A stretch of 64,000 nt of DNA. Source: Forficula auricularia. Taxonomy: Eukaryota > Arthropoda > Insecta > Dermaptera > Forficulidae. The stretch spans positions 62,001 through 126,000 of the forward strand of contig JALMQS010000852.1 of assembly GCA_024734495.1 (NCBI GenBank), written 5' to 3'. The notes beneath the pieces are model-generated. The model did not search any database and had not been told where the DNA came from. It worked only from the letters and a program-made list of their open reading frames with translations. Below are positions 34,111-46,352 of the stretch, piece by piece. The stretch's first letter is position 1, and every line of letters begins with the position of its first letter. A program made the translations under genes and the position numbers.

Positions 34111-34857
34111 TATTTATATTGTTTTTATATTTATTAAAGGTAATTACATAATTTTTTTTTAATTTAATATCATTGATAAAGGGAAAGATTCTCCCGATAC
34201 GTCTAGGATTTTGATAAACGTTTGAAGATATTTTTATATAAATATATAGGTATATACGCAAGAATTGCTGGTTTAATAGTTTAAGATTTAATAGAGGCAA
34301 TTAGCTTGAGCTAGTGTCAGGAAATGAACCAAATGAATCAAAAACTGTAATGTAGTTAAAATTCAGCTTTAAATGTGTGTCTGTCTGTCTGTTACAGTTA
34401 ACAGAGAGAATGAATAGGCTTGTAGGTTACGACTACCTGTTAGTTGGTTGGTTGTTCTCGATAAGAGGTGGATTAACCCTTGGCTTTCACAAACAGAGCA
34501 ACAGATAATCAAGAAACAACAACGTGATGGTGCTCTCGAGTGAACTCTTGAGTGCTATGGTAGTGATAAAATTCAAGAAAGCCTCTGCCACGTCACTTCC
34601 TTTTATTTTAGCGATCTCGCTTAAAAGGATAGAGATTTTTTTATGTATCTTATTCGTCATCGAGTCATCAAATCTACTATTTCACTATTAGTCCAAACAA
34701 ATTACATGAAAAATGGCATAAACAGGAAATAATTACCTGTAAAGATTTTATTTCTGGAATACCTTTATTGGTACTCCAATATTACTACCCTAAGTTTTCC
34801 CCCAAATCTGTGTTCTGGAAATTTTTCTACACGCCTCAAAATGAGAAAATTTCGGAG
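34111..34857. other. Unassigned
   Basis: 34170-34199 has a TTGATAAAGGG..TCTCCCGATA hairpin (degraded). Short (CTGT)n at 34379-34392. No gene. Confidence 0.4.
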
Positions 34858-35855
34858 TTTTTTCAGTTTCTCTTGATTAACTCTAAAACAGCTTATCAAA
34901 TCAAAAAGATACTCATTAAATAAATTAAAGCTCTTTAAATTACGAATAAAATGATAACAATTTCATCTATTTATGTTTACTTGAACCAGTACTATCGCCT
35001 GGCAAAATACTGCTTCCGGATCACTTTTGAATATCCCTAAAACTCGTATATTTTTCTATTTTTCCCATTTTGACCATGAAGGAGCACGTTTTCGACAAAG
35101 ACCATTCTATATATTTTTAATCTAGAATAAATTTACTACAATTTAAAAAAGTGTTATTCTAATTGAATAATGGTAACATGAGGTTGAAGCTTTGAAATAA
35201 TCGCAGTTTTCCTTCATAAAATGGAAATCACTCATCCTAGAAACTTGATTTCTATCTCATTTACTTGAACGTTTACTTGGACCACTTTTTTGATAAAACT
35301 TTAGATTTATAGATATACAACATTTTCCATGACGCTTTCGATGATTCGGATCATATCCAGTCCGGAAAATGTAGAATATCTATAAGTATAAGAGTTTTAT
35401 CAAAAAATAGTCCAAGTAAACGTTCAAGTAATTAGACATTGAGATAAGAATCAAGTTTCTAGTATGAGTGGTTTTCATTTTATGAAGGAAAAAAGGAATT
35501 TTTTGAAAAAAAAATAATATTTTTTCAAAACTTCAACCTCATGTTACCATTATCCAATTAGAATGAAACTTTATTTAAATTGTAGCAAATTTAATTTAGT
35601 TTAAAAATGTATTGAGTAGTCTTTGTCGAAAACGTGCTCCTTCATGGTCAAAATGGGGAAAAATCGAAAAACTTTTAGGGATATTCAAAAGTGATCCCGG
35701 GGACTGTTTTTTGACAGGCCATAGCACTGGTTCTACTGAATCTAAATAGATGAAACTTTTATCATTTTACTCGTAATTTAAATAGATTTAATTCTTCAAA
35801 TGAATATCTTTTTGATTTGATAAGCCGTTTTAGAGTTATTCAAGAAAAAATGAAA
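34858..35855. mobile_element. 1 kb foldback containing family A repeats
   Basis: Two ~500 bp arms face each other around 35345-35355. Paired markers: 'taactctaaaac.gcttatca' (34900 and 35835), 'ggagcacgttttcgacaaag' (35082, complement 35620), and a family A unit in each arm (35195-35340; inverted 35360-35510). Arms are diverged. A relative is at 48728-49630. Confidence 0.75.
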
Positions 35856-37884
35856 AAAGGCTATCGTCGTAAACAGGTTATTGAGCTATTATACCATATA
35901 TAGTACAAAAATAAAATTGGAGTTATTTGAAAAATTGATATATTGGGGATATAGCTAAATTTATATATATATTATGATTCTTTTATAAAAAAATAAACAA
36001 TTTTTAAATGTTTATTAAAACTTCAAACTATGAATAAATTGTTGTATCAAGAGAAAATTCAAAAAATTTTAATTATACGAATTCCCATCCAGGTAGGTAG
36101 GTAGGTGTATAAACGCTTACATTGAGGATTAATTTTAAACAAATCATAATTAAACTTTATTTTTTTTTATTTTTTTATTAAAGAATTTTTAAAATATAAA
36201 AAAAGGAGAAAGAAAGAGAGAGAGAAAAAACAATTCAGAAAATCAAATTAAGTGGCATGACGTTTTGCCTTTCGTTTCATCATATGACATACCTACAAAA
36301 AAATAAAAAAATACCTACCAGAACTTTTGCTTTCTTCATTCTCACTGCACACCCTCCTATTCTTTTGTTCATTTTTTCTTAAAAAAAAAAAAAAAAAAAA
36401 AAAATTGAAATAAAAAATAAGATGGCATTTATTTAAATTAAATTTTAAACAATGTATAAACAACCCTTGATCTGACGACCTTTGTTAGGGAATTTATTTT
36501 TATAATATTTTATTTTCAGTAACCTAAGGACAATAAGGTGGGTCGAAAAAACTGAATTTTTTTTTCGAAAACGCGGAAATTCCATTTTTTCTAAGATGTT
36601 GCGTGAATGTATATTATTGATCAGAATTTAATTTATTTAGGTTCTTTAAACCATAAAACAAACATAAAACACGAGAGTGTGTTTATTTTAAAAATTTTAA
36701 CTAATAATAGAAATAAAAAAATTTAAAATATATTTATTTTTGCAATTTTTCATAGGTTTCGCCGCATGCGGCCCATCAATCCAATGAGTGTGGCACAACA
36801 TAAAATCATAAACTTCCTTAAAACATTAAGATTTATATGTAGAGATATATTCATTTTTTCGAAATATGAATGTACATTTGTACAATACGTGTGATGCTTT
36901 TTTCAAGAAAAAAATTCACTAAAAGCTGACGAGAGAACATAAAATATTGGAATTTAACAAATCAATGTCATAATCGTTAACTGCGTTACACATTCTAGGC
37001 TTTGGATTGATGGCTGTAAATATAGCTCTGTGTCTAAGTGCTCTAGCATGAACCCGACCTAAAATAATAACTGATTCGGCAAAATTCGACCAATCATTAC
37101 ACACAATTTAAAAATTAAGATCATTTGATTCACGGCCAGATTTAAGAGAATAAAGAATTTTAAGAAGAGTTTTTTTATAACCGAAACGGATGATCGTTTA
37201 ATTGATCTAATAAAAAGAAAACGATCTTGTCTGCGTGTGTGATTGTGTCGTATGCGTGAGAGACTTTAATGCTGGAGAGACTTTAATGCTGGAATAGGCA
37301 AGAATTGCGAATTTTAAATAGTCATCCAATCAACAAATTAAAGGAGAGAAAAGACAGAAGACATTTGAATTGGCCTCAAGATTTCTCTTTTTTTTAAATT
37401 GAACCAAATGGACAATTAAGATTCTTCCCTAGATCCCCCCACCCTTAAGAGTTTAGTTTGGATTGTGTGTCTGGTGTGCTCACTCGAGCGTTGAATCAGT
37501 TTCTTCTTTTCTATAATCTTGAACCCTTCTTGACTTCACTTTATTGCTTATTTTCTGCAGAGCGCCCCCCTCCCACTCCCCGACCCCCATTTGACAGCCC
37601 CCTTTCTTTCTATCTCTTTTATTTTCTCTACAAGACTATAAAGTGTAATAGAAAGGAAGCCTCGCTTGCTTGCTTACCTGGTTAAGTATTGGTACCTTTG
37701 GTACGCTTGCTTGCCTGCCTCTTCTACTCAATTTATATTTATCTTTATTTTATCTCTATTTCATTTAAATTGACTCTATTTGAATTCACTTTATATACAC
37801 ACACATATATATATACATACCTGTATACATACCTAAACATTAAATTGTAAAAAAGAAATTAAATATCAATCAAATAATACAATA
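35856..37884. other. Unassigned; includes one decayed hAT end
   Basis: Inverted R fragment at 35925-35965, poly-A at 36380-36404, and CGCATGCGGCCC at 36762-36775 resembling hAT subterminal sequence without a partner. 37370-37800 is less AT-rich and CT-rich but shows no supported exon. Confidence 0.45.
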
Positions 37885-39405
37885 CCTGTGGTAAGATAAA
37901 AAGATTAAATAAATTTATTTAAGTAGAAAAAAATTTAAAAAAAATTAAATTATTTTTTATTCTAAAAGAATGTTTCGAAAAATAAATAAAAATAATTTGA
38001 ATAGGGAAAATTATTAGTAAATTTATTTAATGTATTTAGTTAAGTTGATACTACTGGTTTGAAGGTTGTTATAATATGCAGAAATTTTAATTGTATTACC
38101 TAAAGAAATTCATTTTTTGATCTCAAAATAACCATATATATATATATCCCTAATATATTAATTTTTAACAAAAATTAAAAAAAATTCTTTTTTTAAGAAG
38201 AAGCAAAACTAGTTTATTTTTAATCGACTTCAATAAAGGAGGAGGTTCTCAATTCGACTGATTTTTTTATGTCTATGTTACTCGATTTCTTAGCCAATTG
38301 TGAACCGATTTTGATGATTTTTTTGCATTGGGTTCAGTATAGTTTCCGATTGGTCTCATTTTAATTTGGTCAAGTTCTGATCATATCATCATCATCAGCC
38401 TTTCGATAGCAACTGCTGAATATAGGCCTCTTCCATCAAATGGAAGGGGTTGGCATTAAGTCACCACGCTTATCATATGATCAATGGCAAATTAGCGGAA
38501 ATCTCCAATTCATATGAGCAATTATAAATAATAAAAAATCTTTTATAAGAAAGCAATCTTAAAACGTTCATTTAAAGCCCGCTAACGTTTCGAGAGAATT
38601 CCTTTATTTATGAATTGAATTTCATTTTAATTTTCTGATTCATTCACACGAATCTTTCTCTTTTGAGATGCATCCAAGGTATTATCTTAAGTCTCACTAT
38701 TAATACCTTGGATACATCTCAAAAGAGAAAGATTCGTGTGAATGAATCAGAAAATTAAAATGAAATTCAATTCATAAATAGAGGAATTCTCTCGAAACGT
38801 TAGCGGGTTTTAAATGAACGTTTTAAGATTGTTTTTTTTTTATAAAAGATTTTTTATTATTTATAATTGCTCATATGAATTGTACTATAGATTTCCGCTA
38901 TTTTGTCATTGATCATATCATCAGAACTTGACCAAATTAATATGAGACCAATCGGAAACTATACTGAACCAATGTAAAAAAAACATCAAAATCGGTTAAC
39001 AATTGGCAAAGAAACCGAGTAACATAGACACACAGAAAAAAAATCAGTCGAATTGAAAATCTCCTTCTTTTTTGTAATCGGTTAAAAATAAGCCAGTGTA
39101 CTTCTCAAAAAAGAACGATTTTTAAATGTTTGTGAAAAAATGATATATTAGGGATATAGCTATATTTATATAATTACTTTGAGATCAAAAAAGCAGTGGA
39201 ATGATTTTCTTTAGGTAATACAATTAAATTTTCTGCATATTATAACAACCTTCAAACCAGTAATACCAACTTAACTAAATAAATTTCCTAATAATTTTCA
39301 ATATTCAAATTATTTTTATTTATTTTTCCGAAACATTCTTTTAGAATAATAAATATTTTTTTCTACTTTTATAAATTTATTTAATCTTTTTATCTTGCCA
39401 CAAGT
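37885..39405. repeat. 1.5 kb inverted repeat (foldback) with GAAACGTTAGCGGG motif
   Basis: Left arm 37888-38684, right arm 38701-39401, loop about 16 bp. The left arm is about 96 bp longer because of an insertion at 38388-38480. The arms contain R-type and GAAGTCGGT outer-arm sequence, and a mirrored 'gaattc.ctcgaaacgttagcggg' pair (38578-38604 and 38783-38808). Confidence 0.8.
38388..38480 (+). mobile_element. Short LINE/SINE fragment in one arm
   Basis: 'actgctgaatataggcctct' is characteristic of insect RTE-type retroelement 3' regions (from memory). It is absent from the opposite arm, so it inserted after the inverted duplication. Confidence 0.55.
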
Positions 39406-39429
39406 CTCACTATTAATAACATCACTAAA

Positions 39430-39835
39430 AAGAGAAAAATCATTTTTATAAAAAAAAAAACAAATAAAGCCGACTTCAAAACAATTAAATGCAACAAATA
39501 AAATAATAATAACTTTTAAATCAAATAAAATGCACTAAAAGGTATAAAATAATTATCTAATTTAGTTACAACTAAAGGACGAAATATTAACATGAAATCA
39601 CTTTTTGAAGTCGGTGCCAAACAAACAATATAAGCGAACATGCTGTCTTCATTACACACCAAACGATCCGTCGAGTGCGATTCATAAAATGTATATTTTT
39701 GGCACCGACTTCAAAAAGTGATATAATTATCTGATACCTATTAGTGTACATATTTTATTTTATTTTTAAGTTGTATTATTATTTTATTTGTTGCACTTAA
39801 ATTTTTAGAAATAGGTTTCGTTTTTTTGAATTTAG
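39430..39835. mobile_element. GAAGTCGGT foldback, inner palindrome, copy 4 (diverged)
   Basis: CCGACTTC at 39470, palindromic arms with 'gttacaactaaa.gacgaaa', loop in orientation B with extra bases, and AGAAATAGGTTT in place of the final GAAGTCGGTTT. Confidence 0.7.
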
Positions 39836-39988
39836 TTTAAGCGAAAATTTCAATTCTCTTTTAATTAAACCCTGAAAATAACAACACTCCAGCATTAATA
39901 TATCTTTCTACAGTAAAGTATTATTGATCGAACCGGTGTAGATCATCGTCAAACACTCTCCTATTTTAAATATTTATATTGTTTTTAT
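39836..39988 (+). repeat. Repeat R, partial copy 5
   Basis: 'cagcattaatat', 'catcgtcaaacactctcc' and 'ttaaatatttatattg'; continues after the RTE insert at 40880. Confidence 0.65.
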
Positions 39989-40879
39989 GAAATCGTCATG
40001 ATGCATATTCTCGGCATTTGTAATGTGGTGGTTTCCCGTTGCCTTCCACATGTTGAAGAGAAGAAAAATGAAAAAGGAAATCAACTCCTAGCCCTCGAAA
40101 ACCTAATAGCGTCGAGGTCGGTAAAAAAACAAGAGTTGGCCAAGGGAGGCCGTATAGGAAAGAGAAAAAGAGAAGCCTGACACAAGTAAGTGGAAGCAAT
40201 GTCAGACTTAGCTCAGATAACCCCGTGGTTGCAATCCACGTACTCATCAGAAATGAGTTCCTGAGGTAACTTAATTACTACTTAGGATTAAAAAAAATAA
40301 ATCAAAAAAGAATTGAAATTAAAATATATTTAAAATTTATCGAAATTAAATCAAGAATTGCCCAAGCAAAAATAGGGTTTAATTCAAAACAAAAACTACT
40401 ATGCTCCTCCTCAATCAGCTTGGAAAACAGGAAGATGCTATTGAAGACATATGTATGGAGCATAGCCATGTACGGGTGTGAAACCTGGACAATTAGAAAA
40501 GCGGAGAGAAAGAGATTAGAGGCTTTCGAAATGTGGTGCTACAGAAGAATGATCAAATGGATGGATAAAATTACAAATGAAGAAGTTCTTGGAAGAATCG
40601 GAGAAAGAAGAACCTTGTGGAAGAGTCTGAAGAAGAGAAGATGTCAGATGATGGGGAACACACTGAGACATGGGGGACTGCTTAGGCATATCTTGGAGGG
40701 GGAGATGGGAAAGAAAAGGGGAAGGGGAAGACCCAGATTAGAATATTTCAACCAAATAATTGGGGATATGGGATGCCAGACATTTAGAGAGGTCAAACAG
40801 CTGGCGGGGGACAGAGTCGAGTGGAGACGGATTGTTGCATCAAACCAGTCTTAGGACTGTATACTCAATGATGATGATG
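39989..40879 (+). mobile_element. RTE-type LINE insertion with 5' inversion
   Basis: Flanked by the exact 11 bp repeat ATTGTTTTTAT at 39978-39988 and 40880-40890. The 3' half (about 40270-40879) is a plus-strand RTE end with coding remnant and an (ATG)n tail. The 5' part (39996-40265) runs in the opposite direction ('ggaaggcaacgggaaaccac' on minus). This is the layout left by twin priming. Confidence 0.8.
40270..40854 (+). pseudogene. RTE LINE reverse transcriptase, C-terminal remnant
   Basis: The frame is open from about 40276 with a YLGL-like segment, then I-K-S-R-I-A-Q-A-K-I-G-F-N, L-K-T-Y-V-W-S-I-A-M-Y-G-C-E-T-W-T and E-A-F-E-M-W-C-Y-R-R-M, ending with R-G-R-G-R-P-R, the usual order of the region after the reverse-transcriptase core in RTE-clade LINEs. 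It codes to a natural stop at 40854, close to the (ATG)n tail at 40868-40879. The endonuclease, the FADD catalytic box and most of the polymerase are lost by 5' truncation. No Met start; it cannot act alone. Confidence 0.88.
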
Positions 40880-40890
40880 ATTGTTTTTAT

Positions 40891-41036
40891 ATTTATTCAA
40901 GTTAATTGCATCATAGTTCATAGAACATTAGACAATTCGGATCATTGTCTTCTAGTCAAAAATAAAAAATCTATACCAACATTTATATATATTATAAATA
41001 AAAAATATTCAAATTTATATAATTTCTTGTCGTAAT
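40891..41036. other. Unassigned AT-rich DNA
   Basis: Nothing recognised. Confidence 0.4.
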
Positions 41037-41320
41037 TACGTATTATTCCATTTAAATACCCAATGATTAAATTTAACTATTCCACTATTTTACTCAAATA
41101 ACAATATTTTCATAATTTACTTATTGGTTCTTGGTTTGAATAGCGGCATCTTAACTATTAATATATCTAGAGTTGCTTCAAAAATATGAAAATACTTAAA
41201 ATACGTATATCATTTATTCATAGTAAACAGAGATCGAGTTCGTCATAATTAACTTCACCATCTATTCATATCAAATATAATTTCTTAACTATAAATATAT
41301 CGTTTTTTCAGTGTACAAGA
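41037..41320 (+). repeat. Third, partial copy of the 493 bp unit
   Basis: Matches 4625-4885 ('ggtttgaatagcggc', 'taattaacttcaccatcta'). Confidence 0.75.
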
Positions 41321-41528
41321 GCATACTATTCGAGCATAATTATACAGTGAAAAAATAAACTTTTTTGAAAATTGTAAAATGTTTTTATTTTTATTTAAAT
41401 TCAATACTTTTATAAAAACAATCTGAATACATTTATTACAATAGAATTACAAACCATGTAGGAGAAATCAATGTAATTATTTCGAGGGAATTTTCAGGGT
41501 TTTCTAGACAGGCCCTGTATAGTTACGG

Positions 41529-41531
<3 letters not shown>

Positions 41532-41590
<59 letters not shown>
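41532..41590 (+). repeat. (TA)n microsatellite
   Basis: About 29 units. Confidence 0.95.
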
Positions 41591-41592
<2 letters not shown>

Positions 41593-42227
41593 AAATTATA
41601 TAATATTTTCCCATCAGATTTAATCAAAATAATAAATTATAATTTAATACCCGTATCTTCTTATTTTCCATTCATTTGATACAATTCTGGGAAAAAAATA
41701 ATTTCAATTTTTGATCCTAAAATTACATGAGCTAAGTGATTGAGCTTAACCGAATGATGTCTAATTATAAAAAAAGCCCCCCCCTCTGCTGACATTGACG
41801 ACCCCCTTCATAACCTTGGAAATGTTGCCTTAGAAAATCATCCTCACACACACAGAGATATTTTTTCCCAAATAGGTGGCGGTTGTCAATTATATTTCTA
41901 TATATATATATATGATTATGATGATTTTTTTTCTGTTGTTGGTGAACGGGCGTTAATTAGATTCGTAGTCTGCTGGTTAGTGACAATGATGTAGCAAACT
42001 CGGTAGCATCAGTCAATTAGAGTGGGCCTCCCAGAATGAGAAGCCTTCCCTGGGGGATTTGCCCCCATAGTAGGCTCTACTCTCACTTCACAGATATATT
42101 CACCAACAAGATTGGTCATTTATTAATTTTGGTATTTTATTTTTTTCAAATTTCCATTGTTAATTAAACCATCTGGATTTTGAATAAAAGTTTCAAAATT
42201 GTTCTATTTAATTTATTTATTAGGTTG
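41591..42227. other. Unassigned
   Basis: 41950-42090 is more GC-rich ('gggcctcccagaatgagaag'), without a recognised tRNA head or domain. Confidence 0.4.
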
Positions 42228-42895
42228 GGGAATAAGTTTGTTCGGTTTATTTTCAAAGAGGATTATTTAAAGGATTTGTTTGTTGTTGAGCAAAGGGTTT
42301 AATACAATTCATTAGACAGTGCCTTTTCTGCTCTACAGGACTCTGTTATTTCGAACATTTTTAGTTTTTCCTATTTTCTACGCTTAGAAATGGAATACCC
42401 AGGTGGCAAAAATCAGCATTTTCGACACCTAACTTTTCTTCGCGGTCAAAAAGCAGCTGAAGCCGCTCGTGACATATGCAACGTGTATGGAGAAGGTGTC
42501 ATAGGTGAGCGCGCAGCACAGCTCCACGACAACGCCAGACCCCATGTTGCACAAGTCGTCAAAACCGCACTCCAAGAGCTCGAATTCTTCAACACCCACC
42601 GTACTCTCCGGACCTTGCGCCAACAGATTATCACCTTTTCCGCTCCTTGTCGAATCAAATGAGGGGTGTTACCTTCGACGGCGAAGAGGACCTCAAAAAC
42701 TGGCTCAACAACTTCTTCGACACCAGACCGGGCGATTTTTGGCGGAACGGCATCAACAAATTGGTCGAGAGGTGGGAGGAGGCTGTAAACAGTAATGGCG
42801 AATACATAATTGATTAATTTATTGTTATAATTATTGTTTTTTGTTTAAAGAAAGCTCTTTGAAAAAACCGAACGAACTTATTCCCCAACCCAATA
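42228..42895 (+). mobile_element. Mariner element, internally deleted
   Basis: Ends (A/G)GGTTGGGGAATAAGTT and complement, flanked by TA (42228-42229 and 42894-42895). 668 bp against about 1.3 kb for complete mariners. Confidence 0.92.
42390..42817 (+). pseudogene. Mariner transposase with central deletion and frameshift
   Basis: Starts MEYPGGKNQHFRHL, then the N-terminal helix-turn-helix region (R-G-Q-K-A-A-E-A-A-R-D-I-C-N-V-Y-G-E-G). After G-E-R-A-A-Q the frame jumps directly to L-H-D-N-A-R-P-H-V-A, the segment carrying the second catalytic Asp, so roughly 200 codons, including the first catalytic Asp, are missing. The frame shifts near E-L-E-F and the true C-terminus (MRGVTFDGEEDL.., ending NGEYIID) is read in another frame from 42659 to the stop at 42817. 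Inactive. Confidence 0.9.
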
Positions 42896-42919
42896 TATAA
42901 ATTAAATAATTAAAATTTA

Positions 42920-44029
42920 TATACCGAGTGAGTTTTTTATCTTGAGCTAGTCTTATAACTCAAAAACAGTTTATATGGGAAAAAAATTCAAATAAAAGCT
43001 TGTTTATATCAAGGAGAAAGTAAACTACGCTATTGTTTGTCGAAGTAGAACAATCTTTCAAGGATATTTCAATGTCAAGTTCTATTTTTAAATAGAACCC
43101 TATATTTTTCTATACTTCTACTTAATCTAATAAAAAAAAAAAAAAAAAAAAACTGAACAACTTTCATAGGAACTATTTTTTTATACGACATCAAATAAAC
43201 AAAATACATGAAACAATAGATCTCGAAAAAATCTTAATAATTATTTTTAACAATCATTCAACTTAATTATCAAATAATAATGATTAAGTATTTAATGTTT
43301 AAATAATATAATTATTAATAATTTATATGCGACACTGTATCGCAACTCTTCTGGATGATTTCCAGTTTCAATTTCGATATTTTGGCCTTTTAAGTTTCTT
43401 CCTAGTAACTTTTAAGGAGTTAGGTGTTGGTTCTAGCCTTTACATTTACAAATGGTCCATTTTTATTATGGTAATACAATATAATATCTATTGGATTGAG
43501 ACGAGAAATAAACTTTTTAAACTCAAGAAGTTTAAATAGATCTATTAAGTAGAAAATAATCTCTTAAATCTGTATACCTACGTATAATGAAGTTTTAAAA
43601 TCATTATAAACACTTATTTTCATTGTTGTGACTTTCAATTTTAACAATTTAATAATTAATTATTTAATCATTTTTATTTGATAATTAAGTTGAATAATTC
43701 TTAAAAATAATTGTTAATATTTTTTTTGAGATCTAATTGATTTAATGTATTTTGTTTATTTCAAGTCGTATAAAATAAAGTAAAAACAGTTCTTATAAAA
43801 GTTGTTAAGTTTTTTTATTCAGAATATGTACAGAAACATATAGGTTTACATTTAAAAAACAGAACTTAACCCCGAAATACCTTCGAAAGCTTGTTCTAGG
43901 TCGAGATACAATAGCATATTTTAGTTTCCCCCTTGGTATAAATAAATTTTTATTTGAAACTTTTTTCATATAATGCACTGTTTTTGAGTTATAAGAGCTG
44001 TCTCAAGATAAAAAAACTCACCCGGTATA
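42920..44029. mobile_element. 1.1 kb foldback, TACCGRGTGAG ends
   Basis: Ends TACCGAGTGAG and complement of TACCGGGTGAG with TA at both edges; arms about 370 bp (42920-43290, 43660-44029). Paired markers include 'ttttgagttataagagct'. Tc1/mariner-type MITE by ends; no transposase seen. Confidence 0.78.
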
Positions 44030-44175
44030 TAAATACAATCATTGAACAAGAAATAAAAATTAAGATAAATAACTTATTTGTTTACAATGTTAATTTAATA
44101 ATTTAGTCTTATATTCCTCCTGGAAAATTAAGAATGAAATTATGTGAAAAATTGATATATTAGGGGTATAGCTAG

Positions 44176-44178
<3 letters not shown>

Positions 44179-44258
<80 letters not shown>
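44179..44258 (+). repeat. (TA)n microsatellite
   Basis: 40 uninterrupted units. Confidence 0.95.
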
Positions 44259-44260
<2 letters not shown>

Positions 44261-44394
44261 TAATAATTTTCTAAGGATTTAGGTGTCGGTTCTAGGTGAA
44301 ACATTATAAGTAACTTATGAGGAGAATTTTCTAGGTTAGGTTTCACAAAAGGAAATATTAAAACAAATGTATGTTTTTTTTTTGAGTTTGGTTC

Positions 44395-44435
44395 ACTCGA
44401 TATATATTTCGGGTTATTAGCCCATCATCAGGAGT
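44395..44435 (-). ncRNA. Hammerhead-type ribozyme candidate
   Basis: Minus strand: ACTC - CTGATGA - T - GGGC.TAATAA.CCC - GAAA - TATATATC - GAGT. Exact core, stem II with one unpaired base, AT-palindromic stem III, cleavage triplet ATC, and a 4 bp stem I. Confidence 0.5.
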
Positions 44436-44957
44436 TCAAATGAAAACTGAATACAAATTTGTAAAAACATTCAACAAGTAAAATTTTGAGAAAGAAGAGT
44501 ACGTTCAGAAATTTTTTTTTTTTTAATATAAACAAAATGTTATTATTTAAAATAAAAAAATTAAAATTACAAACAAAATCAAATTAAAAACAAAAAACAA
44601 ATTACAAACACCAAATATGTAATAGAATTTAGGAGACAATTTTTAATTTATTAATTTTATCCAAATTAGAATCAATGATTACATCTTTGTCAAAGTCCAA
44701 TTGATTATTGAGAATACTGAATTTATTCAAAAGTGCCAATTTAATTTCAGTTGATTCTAGAAGAAAAGTCTGGGACCACTTCTTTCAAAATGAATTGGGG
44801 TAGGATTGGAAGTAGAAGCAATATTTCCTTTTGTGAAACCTAACCTAGAAAGTTCTCCTCATAAGTTATATATGTTTAAGACTAAATTATTAAATTAACA
44901 ATGTAAACAAATAAGTTATTTATCCTCGTTTTTAATTTTTGTTCAATAATTGTATTT

Positions 44958-46088
44958 CTAACCTGGAATAAATTCTTTCTAACCAACCATTAAAGTCTCC
45001 TTTCTTGATACAACAAGATGAGTTTGCATTGATCTTACTGAGGTCTTTGGACCTTCTTTGCATCTTTATCAAAAAAAGAGGAATGGATTGATGAGATTTA
45101 TGCGAATTTCTTTTTCTCTTCCGTCTTGATCTCTTTAATGAATGCACTGTGCTCTGTGTGTGCAACAAGTGGTCCGTTAGAAGGCGATCTCTTCTGATGT
45201 TGTTTCGGGATGGATAAACGATGTTTCTGCTACGCTCTTAACTTGTCAACCAATCCTTTCTTCTTCTACTTATTTTCCTTAAAACAAAAAAGAATTCCAC
45301 CCTTTTATTTAATTGAATGGATTCTCTTGTGATTGAACCCCCCCCCCCCACTGCCCCTTCCCACCACCTGTTTTGACCCTATCGTTGACGTTTACTCGTT
45401 GTCGATTCGTATCTTCGGGTTTTGTCTTGTCCCCGTATTTGGCTTTCAAGTTTTGTAAACCCAAATTAAGCAAAAATCGAAACACTAATTTGCTACAAAT
45501 TGACATTTCCAATGTTCCAAAGTTGGTCATCCTTGCTTATTTGTTTTTCTATCTTCACTTCACTCGGTGAAAAGGCAAAGAATATACATACATATATACC
45601 TATATCTATTTTTTGATAAGAAATCAATGAGAAAGAAACAAAGAGAGATGATATCTTATCTTATTTGTAGATTATAATTGAATTGGATAAATAAATAAAT
45701 ACAATAGTGGAAAAAGTTTAAACTTTTTCAAAACTCGTTATACGCTCTCAGTCTAGCATTTAATAATAATCTTAAAAATAAGTTATTTATGCCTATATTA
45801 TAACATAACCTTAAAATCTCAATAAATTAATAAAAATAAAAATTCTTAAGAAGTTCAATAGCTAGAAAGCCCAAAATCTAATCAGTTCTCTTCTGTATTG
45901 AAAATACACACATTTTAGCACAAAAACAAACTTTCTACGACTTTCTGTTTATTTTGCTCGACGTTTCAGAGTTCTTTCAGGGTCGCCAATACCAAAATTG
46001 TTCCCAAAAATGCCAGTTTAGAAAAAAACCCTCTAAGTACTGATATTTTGTAAAATGTAGGGTTTTTCCAGTGTGGCCAATACTTGTA
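44958..46088. other. Unassigned; one degraded hairpin motif
   Basis: C-run at 45339-45349. 45964-45980 (minus CTGAAAGAACTCTGAAA) is a decayed hammerhead-type core. No supported exon. Confidence 0.4.
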
Positions 46089-46352
46089 TTTTCCCCCTAA
46101 GAGTGATGTCAAATGTCAAAACTCCCTAAAAATGGCTAAATTAAACAAAAAAACCCTAAACTGACATTTCGTAAAATTTTCCCCCTAAGAGTGATGTCAA
46201 ATGTCAAAACCCCCTAAAAATTGAGAAATTAAACAAAAAATCCCTAAACTGACATTTCGTAAAATTTTCCCTTTAATAATGATGTCAAATGTCTAAACTC
46301 CCTAAAAATGCCGAAATTAAACAAAAAAAACCCTAAACTGACATTTCAAAAA
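46089..46352 (+). repeat. 88 bp tandem repeat, three copies
   Basis: Unit begins TTTTCCCCCTAAGAGTGATG; copies at 46089, 46177 and 46265 (period exactly 88), ending 'ccctaaactgacatttc'. A shorter related segment precedes at 46040-46075. Confidence 0.85.

Larger units (their letters stand above)
44031..44957 (-). mobile_element. Foldback with hammerhead-like centre
   Basis: Arms 44031-44110 with 44877-44957, and 44309-44360 with 44820-44872 ('ctaggttaggtttcacaaaa'). A (TA)n run (44179-44258) and R fragment interrupt the left arm. The minus-strand ribozyme candidate is at 44395-44435. Confidence 0.7.

Noticed and set aside
36755..36800. Complete hAT element from the GCATGCGGCCC motif
   Set aside because: No partner end or 8 bp duplication found.
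37370..37800. Host exon or promoter in the CT-rich, less AT-rich stretch
   Set aside because: No conserved domain, no convincing splice pair or core promoter.
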